Shown here one piece after another: positions 56,822-64,000 of a DNA stretch of 64,000 nucleotides. The translations under genes were made by a program, and so were the position numbers. The stretch lies in assembly GCA_963743325.1 (NCBI GenBank), contig CAVUOZ010000006.1, positions 80,198 to 144,197 on the forward strand. Reading direction: 5' to 3'. Origin of the DNA: DATFVA01 sp963743325 (GTDB taxonomy: Bacteria; Bacteroidota; Ignavibacteria; Ignavibacteriales; Ignavibacteriaceae). Position 1 is the first letter of the stretch, and every line of letters begins with the position of its first letter. The notes beneath the pieces were generated by a model. The model saw only the letters and a program-made list of their open reading frames with translations, had not been told where the DNA came from and ran no database searches.

Positions 56822-57262
56822 TTATTGCCCGCTTAACCATTGTTCAAAACTTTTATTTTTTTCCCCCCTGGGATAAACCCAGTCGGGTTTTAGCCTTAAT
56901 CCGCTCTGACTCTGCCAGATAAAATCAATTGCATCATTGATATCATTTTCATTTGAAATTCTAATCATAAATAATTTGTGATCCGAAAGGGGTACGATTT
57001 TTATTTCAGCGCTTATGTGCTGTGCGAGGAGAGTACTTTGAACAATTTCAGCCTGTCGCAGATCGATGGTAGCCCAGACTATGCCCCCTATACCAAGTAA
57101 TAAATCATTCTCTCTAAAAGAAAGGGTTAGCTCCACCTTTATAGATGGAGGAAGTTCAGGAAAATTATTCTCACTTAATTCATCCCAGTGTAAAAGCCTG
57201 CCTTTTTCCAGAACTATTGTTCCGTCACTTTTGTATATACCTGCTATTTTAAGCATTAACAT
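56822..57262 (-). CDS. Unrecognised 146-residue cytoplasmic protein
   Basis: No family is recognised. It has a short N-terminal beta part (KIAGIYKSDGTIVLEKGRLL), a middle IVWATIDLRQAEIVQSTLLAQHISAEIKIVPLSDHKLFMIRI that reads like a DUF2007-type signal-transducing/ligand strand-helix-strand (compare 'AEIVQSTLLAQHISAEI'), and a C-terminus rich in Trp and Lys. The DUF2007-like resemblance is weak. It lies 50 bases upstream of the GYD gene, same direction. Confidence 0.6.
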   Translation of the reverse strand: MLMLKIAGIYKSDGTIVLEKGRLLHWDELSENNFPELPPSIKVELTLSFRENDLLLGIGGIVWATIDLRQAEIVQSTLLAQHISAEIKIVPLSDHKLFMIRISNENDINDAIDFIWQSQSGLRLKPDWVYPRGEKNKSFEQWLSGQ

Positions 57263-57430
57263 TTAGTTATTGAATTTTAAATTTAGGAGAAAGCTCGTTG
57301 ATAAAGCCGAGGCTAAAAGTAGGTTAAAATCTTAATGATTTCTTGTACAAATTGCGCAAATGTTAGGATTTTTTAACTTTTGCTGTATCTATCATTGGCG
57401 GAGGATAAAAGAAAATATAAAATAAAACTA

Positions 57431-60400
57431 TTAACTGCTCTCAGCTTTCTTATATTCTGAAGGACTGCACCCGAATTGCTTTTTGAATGCTCTTGAAAAA
57501 TAAGACTGGTCGCCGAATCCGACTTTATAACAAACCTCTGCTACGGATCCTGCGTTTTGTGATAAAAGATCTGCTGCGCGTTGAAGGCGAAGTGACCGGA
57601 TTAATTGTCCTGCCGGCTGATCGATCAGAGCCTTTAGCTTCCTGTTAAGCTGGGATACACTCATTGATATCTCTTCGGAAAGCCTTTCAACACTGAATTG
57701 TTCATCTTCAAAATGAGCTTCTATACTCTTTATCGTCTTCTGTAGAAATTGCCGGTCGGCATCGACCGCCGATACTTCTGAAGGTTTAATAATTGTTGCC
57801 CGGCTGAATTTCTTTCTTAATTCGCTTCGCTTAATTATTAAATTTTTAACCCTTATTTTTAGCTCCTTTGCACTGAAAGGTTTAGTAAGATAATCATCAA
57901 CCCCCGTCTCAAGACCTTCAATTTTATCATCGAGGCCGGCTTTTGCAGTAAGCATAATAACAGGAATATGGCTTGTTTTTTCATCCTTTCTTATTACCCG
58001 ACTGAATTTATGCCCATCCAATTTAGGCATCATAATATCAGTAATAATTAAATCAGGAATAAATTCTCGTGCTTTATTAATTCCTTCTTCACCATTTGAA
58101 GCTTCAATTATAATATAATCGGCTTCGGTCTGCTCCCTGATATAATTTCGTACATCGACATTGTCTTCAACGATTAGCAGGATCTCATTTTTTTTATTGT
58201 ACGTGTCAATTTGTTCACTGACTAGAGAATTATCATATTTTAGGGTTTCTTTAGTATCATACAGCATATCATTAAATGTAATTTTTTCTAAATCGGCCTC
58301 TGCCAGATTCTCTTTTTGATGTTTTAAATACACTAAATGCAGTTGAATCGTGAATTCTGTACCTTTACCTTCGCTACTGGTGACAGATATTTTACCTTTA
58401 TGCAATTCTATCAACTCCTTAGCGAGCGCAAGACCGATGCCTGTACCTTCGTGTTCACGTGTGCTGGAATTATCAACCTGGTAAAACCGGTCAAATATTT
58501 TTGTTAATCGATCTGCCGGAATTCCGGTTCCATTATCTTTGATGCGGATCTCAACCAGGCCTGGTGTTGGAATATCTGCATTTACCTTTATTTCACCGCC
58601 TTCGGGAGTAAACTTAAATGCATTCGAAACCAGATTATAAAATACTTTCTCCATTTTATCGGGTTCAAATATGACAGGAATGTTTTGATAATCTGATTCA
58701 AACTTAAGTTGTATTTTTTTTGTTTCGGCAAGTGATTCAAATGAATAGAAGAGACTCTTAAGAAATGAAACTAAATTATGCTGTTCAGCCTTAAGCTCCA
58801 TACTTCCGGCTTCTATTTTTGAGATATCGAGCAGCTGATTTATTAATGTCAGGAGTCGTCTTGCATTCCTGTCTGCAATATGAAGCTTACCCTTTTCCTT
58901 TGTTTCGATTCCTGAGGAAAGTACGCTTTCAATCTGTCCCAGAATTAAAGTCAGGGGGGTACGGAATTCATGTGATATATTTGCGAAGAATCTTGTCTTC
59001 AACTGATCTAAATGACGTAATGAATCAGATTCCACTTTTTCAAGCTTCAACTGATTTTTAAGATTAATGCGGTTTAACTCATACCGTCTTAGAATATAGA
59101 GTATTGAAATAAACAATAGAGCGTATATTAAATAAGCCCACCAGGTCTGCCACCATGGTGGAAGTATAATAAGCTTCAATGATGCGCCTTTTTCATTCCA
59201 TATCCCGTCATTATTAGAACCTTTTACTCTAAAAATATATTCACCTGGGGGAAGGTGAGTAAAAGTTGCACTATGGCGGGTGTCGGCAATTATCCAGTCC
59301 TCGTGAAAATTCTCAAGCTTGTAAGCATACTTGTTTTTTTCCGGCGCAGAATAATCAAGTGCAGAAAATTCAAATCGGATATAATTTTCATTATCGGATA
59401 AAGTCAAAGTACCCGCATTAAAAATTGGTTTGATTATTGGCCGGCTGCTTCCGGTTTCCGGAGACTGGTTCAGAATTTCACAATTTGTAATTACAATATT
59501 CGGAACAAACGGATTACTCTTTACATTTTCCGGGTAGAAGTGATTTAATCCTTTAATCCCCCCAAAAAACATTTCACCGTTTTGATCTTTGAAATAGGCT
59601 CCTGTGTTAAATTCATTACTCTGTAAACCGTCAAGTACATCAAAATTCTTAAATGTAAAAGTATTTGGATTAAATACCGATAACCCGTGGTTGGTACTCA
59701 GCCAGAGATTTCCCTTTGAATCAGATAGTATTCCATATATAACGTTATTGGGCAGTCCATTTTTAGTTGTGAAAAAACTAAAGCGTTTATCAACCTTATT
59801 GAATTTATTCAGGCCGCCGCCGGCAGTACCAATCCAGAGATATTTATACGGATCGCCAGGATCAGGATAAATTGATTTAATGGAATTGTTATTCAGACTG
59901 TGAAGATCGGCTGGATCATTAAGATATTTGTTCATGGATCCTGATATATGATCGAAGCTTACTAATCCTCTGTCAGTACCTATCCAGAACATATTTTCTT
60001 TATCCTGGTAAATACAGGGGCGTACAATATCGTTTTGCGATGTTTCTTCATTGTATCTGTAATTTCTGAATTTTCCGCTTTTAACATCTATCAGTTCGCA
60101 AAAATAATTTTCGGTAGCGATCCAGATATATCCATCATTATCTTTGTAAACAGCATAGACCTCTTTTTGCGGTAATCCTGAAGTATTTGAAGGCTCATAT
60201 TTATACTGTCTTGGCTGCGCTGCTGCCGGATCATAACTGAATAATCCCCGTGAGGTAGCGAACCATAAAATTCCTTTTGAGTCTTTTATAATTGACCAGG
60301 CACCCGTGTTCCCAAAATCATCGGGTCTTGCGGAGGATGTTTCATAACTTTTTAATTCACCTGATTTTCTATCCCAGCAATAAAGGACATCAGTACTTAT

Positions 60401-61552
60401 CCAGATAAGTCCATTATCATCTTCACAGACAGCGCGTACACTGAACCCGGTAATTCGTGAATCCAGTTCTTTTTGTCGTGTAAGAGTTGAAAAACGACTT
60501 GCTTTCGGATCAGTAAATATTAATTCCCGCGCCCGGTGTTCCAATCCAGATTATTCCTGACCTGTCAAGGCAGATGCTTGAAACAGCATTATAGCTCATT
60601 GAGTTTGGATCAAGCGGATCATTCCTGAAATATTGATATGACTTCTTGACAGGATCAAACAACATTAACTCCCCGGGTGATGCCAGCCAGAACTTACCGT
60701 TATGATCAGATATTATTTGTATGATTCTTCCCCAGCCGAAACGGAATATATTATAGTGATGAGGAAATAGTTTATACTCTCCGGTGTCCATTTCGAAATC
60801 GACCAATCCGCTTGGTGTACCCAGCCAGAGATGGTTAAGCTTTAGCTGAGTTATTGCTGTTATACCGTTATCCGCAGGAAAAGATGGAGCTTCCGGGCTC
60901 TTAGTTGTGATTTTATAATGTATAAATGTCTGCTTTTGATTATCAAATTTCTCCAGGCCCGCTGAGTTACCAATCCATAGAATTCCTTTTGAATCAACTA
61001 ATAATGCTGAAATAAAATTGTCGCTTAAATCTCCAGGATTTTCAGAATCAATGAAATGTTCCAATTTAAGGAAGAAGCAATCTACATAGTAAAAATTCTA
61101 AATACACCATTTCCGTCTGTTCCGATCCATATATTACCAGATCTATCCTCTGTAATTGATGTAATTTTAACATTATTATCGATCTCTCTAGACTCTGGTA
61201 ACAGACTCATTATCTCTTCTTATGATATAGATTGAAATCCCCATCCAGTACCGATCCAGGATTTCAACCACGGCTGTCCTCGAATAGTGCAGAGATGTAA
61301 TTTGAAGAAATAGGTGGTCGTGTCCAGTGGATCATTCTGAAATATTTTGAATGTATAACCGTCATAGCGGTTTAGTCCGTCTTTGGTACCAAACCACATA
61401 AAACCCTGTCTGTCCTGTATAATAGAGGGGACAGCATTCTGTGAAAGGCCGTTATCTATAGTCAAATGTCTGAAATGAATTTGCTGGGATTCAGCCCGGA
61501 ATGTGAACAAAATGAATAATACTAACTGAAAATAAAAAAAGTTTAGCTTCAC
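57431..61552 (-). CDS. Hybrid two-component system sensor/regulator (frameshifted)
   Basis: A one-piece two-component system of about 1370 residues. A signal peptide and two-component propeller repeats (W-I-G-T-x-G units: GNIWIGTDGNGVF, ILWIGNSAGLEKFDN, IWIGTPGAGINIY) lead to a Y_Y_Y domain, a membrane span (AYLIYALLFISILYIL), HisKA (ISHEFRTPLTLILGQ), HATPase (GTGIGLALAKELIELH), a receiver (LIITDIMMPKLDGHKF) and an AraC-type HTH (AEVCYKVGFGDQSYFSRAFKKQFG). The frame breaks near 60535 and several times in 61060-61350. The intact frame is 57431-60544. Such proteins sense extracellular glycans and activate nearby genes, but no glycan-use genes are beside it. Confidence 0.9.
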
Positions 61553-61846
61553 ACTTCAGAAGATTAAATGATTCTTTAATTTTTATTTAAAAACAATTCT
61601 GAGCAGCAAACGAAGGATATTGTTTTGTAAGATTTTTCGACATCATGACACAAATCATAGAGGGCAATAAAATTTACTTTGGTTTATTCGCTAGGATACA
61701 AGGGGGGAATAGTGAAATTATCAGTTTTATCCTTTTTCCAAATCGATAAAAAGTACATATTTACCCTTATTACACTCTATCTGAATGCGCTGTGGATTCT
61801 ATTTTATTTATAAAATCATACTTCTCAAATTACAGGGCTTCTGAGC

Positions 61847-62971
61847 TTATTTGTATTGATACTGACTCTTACAAAGATTTAAAGCCTCCCTCCTGATGAA
61901 TGATTTAATTTCCCGCTTTTCCTTTCCAAAAAACCCGGAATATCTGTGTGCTTCATATTTCGATTGCGGTTTAATTCTCTTATCCGGCCGATTGAAGTAG
62001 TTTATTTCAATCATTACTTTATCCTTTTTCGTTTCCTTTTCCAGGTTCCGATAACTTTCCGTTATAAATTACTATGGCTCTGAATATTCCGTTAGAGGAT
62101 ATAATATTTCTGTGAGCATCAGAGTTCAGAACAGCAGACCGGTCACTGTAGCTGATAATAAATTCATCATAAGTCGGCAAAAGGAAAACCTTATCTGTCT
62201 GATTCCCAGATTCGGAGGTTGACTAATACACCAGTAAGTCTGAGAATTTATTTCAAAGGTTTCATTTCCTGTTCTAATATTTCCAGGGCCGTCCTGACCT
62301 GGGTAATCGCCTGGCCTGACCACCACGAAAAATCCTTTAGCGTTGCAGGGCCCCGGCTCATAAAATACTTTTGAGCCAGCCTTTTAAGAGCCTCTTCTTT
62401 ATTTAGCGGTTTATTTTGAGGAACTCTTTCTTCCAGGAGAGCATATGTTTGCTTATTTCCGATTGAAATACCGCTGCAGATTATCCCCGACAGCTCGGCT
62501 TCCGCTAATAAGTGGGATGCTCTGTTTTTATCCGTTTTGATTTTTGCTTTGTTTAATAATCCTATCAATTCTTCTCTTGTCATATGATTATTCCCGGTCA
62601 AAGCTTCGCGTAGGATCTTATTGCTCTTTTTAATAACCGACTGTGTTAATTCAAGTTCTCTGTTACGTGAACTCATTGATGATTTAATTCTGGAAGAGGT
62701 AAGTTCAAGCATCCAGTATATATCTTCTGATGAAACAAAATGCCAGGTGGGTCGGATGAGGTGAGTTCTTATTATTTCTCCTTTATTGATTGCATCATTA
62801 ATTAAAGATTCCGATGCTTTTTTAACCTGAGACCGATAGCCCATTTTGCATCGCATAGTCCTGTGACTGGAATGCACCCATATAACCAACAAGATCCTGC
62901 ACCGAATTAAATTTTCTAATCGATATTTGCTGGTTGGCTAATCTTAGCGTTGTAATATCTTCAAACGTCAT
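61847..62971 (-). CDS. Winged-helix (HTH_42/AlkZ-like) protein, many frameshifts
   Basis: Fragments in several frames make one ~370-residue protein: MTFEDITTLRLANQQIS, GYMGAFQSQDYAM, KWAIGLRLKK, HLIRPTWHFVSSEDIYWMLEL, YFMSRGPATLKDFSWWSG, FEINSQTYW, DKVFLLPTYDEFIISYSDR, then an end with NYFNRPDKRIKPQSKYEAHRYSGFFG. At least six one-base indels are needed (near 62846, 62820, 62262, 62200 and two near 62030-62060). The order and family content are those of AlkZ-like winged-helix proteins, some of which are DNA glycosylases; QSQ matches their Q-x-Q catalytic motif. It starts 22 bases after the SMUG2-like gene. Confidence 0.78.
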
Positions 62972-62992
62972 TTTAATAATTTCAGATACATA

Positions 62993-63649
62993 TCAATAAT
63001 CTAGAAGCTTTTTTCTTCTGTATTGCATAATAAAACGAGGATGCTCTAACGGTATAATTTCACCGAACAAATTTTCCTTATTATTCAGTTCAAGTAAAAA
63101 CTTATAATTCTTACCTGATCCCAGGCAGTAACACGAATTAGTTTTAATTCCGAAGGATATTTGTGATTTTAAATTTTTGACCATAAAATCAAAAACAGTT
63201 GCAGTAAGCTCTTTGTCATCATAATAATTATAATTCACTGCTTTACCAAGCCCATTTATCTTTGTGAATCCCAGCGGGCATATTGCATTTATGTAATACC
63301 GGGAATAGAATTTATGTACCCCGCCGTATGCTTCAATCAGCGTATAAATGAATTCTGACGAAGTTTCATAAGAGTTGAACTCTTTAATTTTTATATCGCA
63401 ATACTTTTCAAGCCTGAGTGTATCAGTAAAGGGGATTCCTGTAATTCCTGCGCCGTGTCTGCCCGGGTTTATACCGATAATCAAATACCGCTCTTTTTCA
63501 TCATCATAAAATTTATTGTAAAACAAATTTGATATTGGCAGAATAGAGGAGTTCTCTTTGAAAGGATTCATTATCTGAATACCCTTTGGCAAAGGTTTTG
63601 TAAAATTTAAGCTGCTGTTAAATGAATTAACCTTTGCTGCAAATGTCAT
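62993..63649 (-). CDS. SMUG2-like uracil-DNA glycosylase family protein
   Basis: The 218-residue protein has the glycosylase fold motifs of the SMUG2 (DUF4918) group: LIIGINPGRHGAGITGIPFTDT (motif 1, catalytic Asn-type NPG), YYINAICPLGFTK, and motif 2 PLEHPRFIMQYRRKK. The group excises damaged bases from DNA. Length is typical. It is followed on the same strand by the AlkZ-like gene, giving a two-gene unit likely devoted to base-excision repair. Confidence 0.88.
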   Translation of the reverse strand: MTFAAKVNSFNSSLNFTKPLPKGIQIMNPFKENSSILPISNLFYNKFYDDEKERYLIIGINPGRHGAGITGIPFTDTLRLEKYCDIKIKEFNSYETSSEFIYTLIEAYGGVHKFYSRYYINAICPLGFTKINGLGKAVNYNYYDDKELTATVFDFMVKNLKSQISFGIKTNSCYCLGSGKNYKFLLELNNKENLFGEIIPLEHPRFIMQYRRKKLLDY

Positions 63650-63891
63650 TCAGTTCCATAATAAGATAGTAAGCTATATGAGTACATTTCTTCAATCTGG
63701 TTAGAACTAAAATACGTTTTTATTAAAATATTGAAAAGCTTAATATATAAATAAGGATCCCTTTATTGATTGTTCTTTAGTAATTACAAATTACCTGTAA
63801 CAAACTGTGATTTGACTTTTAATTCTGCTAAAAAATACCAAAATGTTTTTATATTGGAATATCGATTAAATATTTATAAGAATTATAACTG

Positions 63892-64000
63892 ATGAACAAA
63901 CTTTTGAAAGAAGACATAATACTAGCCGTCATAACAGTAGGTTATAATCTTGTCGAAGGACTGGTTTCGGTCTTCTTCGGCACACAGGATGAGACCCTTG
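63892..64000 (+). CDS. Cation transporter (CDF-like), N-terminus only
   Basis: From the ATG at 63892 the frame is open to the window edge: KEDIILAVITVGYNLVEGLV, then SVFFGTQDETL. The start of the first membrane span with N-x-x-E-G resembles the cation diffusion facilitator-like family, in which such residues line the metal path. Only 36 residues are visible, so the call is tentative. The 242 bases upstream (63650-63891) are AT-rich, with nothing recognised. Confidence 0.5.
   Translation, partial: MNKLLKEDIILAVITVGYNLVEGLVSVFFGTQDETL

Noticed and set aside
1..64000. CRISPR arrays, tRNA or rRNA genes, insertion sequences, prophage genes
   Set aside because: No regular repeat-spacer pattern, no tRNA T-loop with matching cloverleaf, and no transposase, integrase or phage protein was seen by eye; a computed search could still find a small RNA.

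Overview
The window looks like part of the chromosome of an AT-rich member of the Bacteroidetes/Chlorobi/Ignavibacteria group, most probably an ignavibacterium. The evidence is the type IX secretion (T9SS) protein SprA next to the T9SS regulator PorX, a secreted protein with the sorting-tail signature 'QNYPNPFNPST', a one-piece hybrid two-component sensor, a TonB receptor, and many exported proteins with short signal peptides ending in AQ. No tRNA, rRNA, CRISPR array, transposase or phage gene was recognised.

Layout. 1-1183 is a partial M28 peptidase (minus strand), followed by a cupin protein. 2.3-10.9 kb holds sprA and porX. 10.9-16 kb is a tight run of housekeeping genes: tsaE, tsaB, a DUF1573 protein, accD and panC on the plus strand meet coaX and birA on the minus strand, which together cover t6A tRNA modification, the start of fatty-acid synthesis, biotin attachment, and pantothenate/CoA supply. 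16.2-19.2 kb is a chaperone block, hsp20-dnaK-hsp20. 19.3-23.4 kb has a membrane acyltransferase, ruvB and an M1 metallopeptidase.

24-31.5 kb is a phosphate region: pstB-phoU on the plus strand, a TetR regulator, then a minus-strand operon porin-pstS-pstC-pstA-pstB. Four TGTTAA-type direct repeats spaced exactly 11 bp lie upstream of that operon and look like a Pho box. 31.6-38.9 kb has a DUF116 protein, a YtxH protein, a rhomboid protease, and a PIG-L deacetylase coupled to an unlisted 49-residue membrane protein and a sodium:solute symporter. 39-44.7 kb has a TonB receptor with an upstream partner, a small exported protein, and an FN3/WD40 lipoprotein.

44.8-54 kb is the most unusual part, a signalling island on the minus strand: a FIST sensor protein, a 1647-residue histidine kinase with seven tandem copies of a ~185-residue sensor-like unit, a lone receiver, and a receiver-PP2C phosphatase. 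It ends in a T9SS-secreted protein that appears to have recombined into the tail of a second phosphatase gene. 54-57.3 kb is a set of small exported NTF2-like and GYD/dimeric-barrel proteins. 57.4-61.6 kb is a hybrid two-component sensor. 61.8-63.6 kb pairs an AlkZ-like winged-helix protein with a SMUG2-like glycosylase. A cation-transporter gene starts at the right edge.

Reading frames are broken by single-base indels, mostly in or beside short homopolymers, in sprA, pstS, pstC, pstA, the TonB receptor, the T9SS protein, the hybrid sensor and the winged-helix gene. In most places the protein continues in another frame without loss, so consensus sequence errors are more likely than true gene decay. 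These genes are listed here as single loci with the proposed break points.
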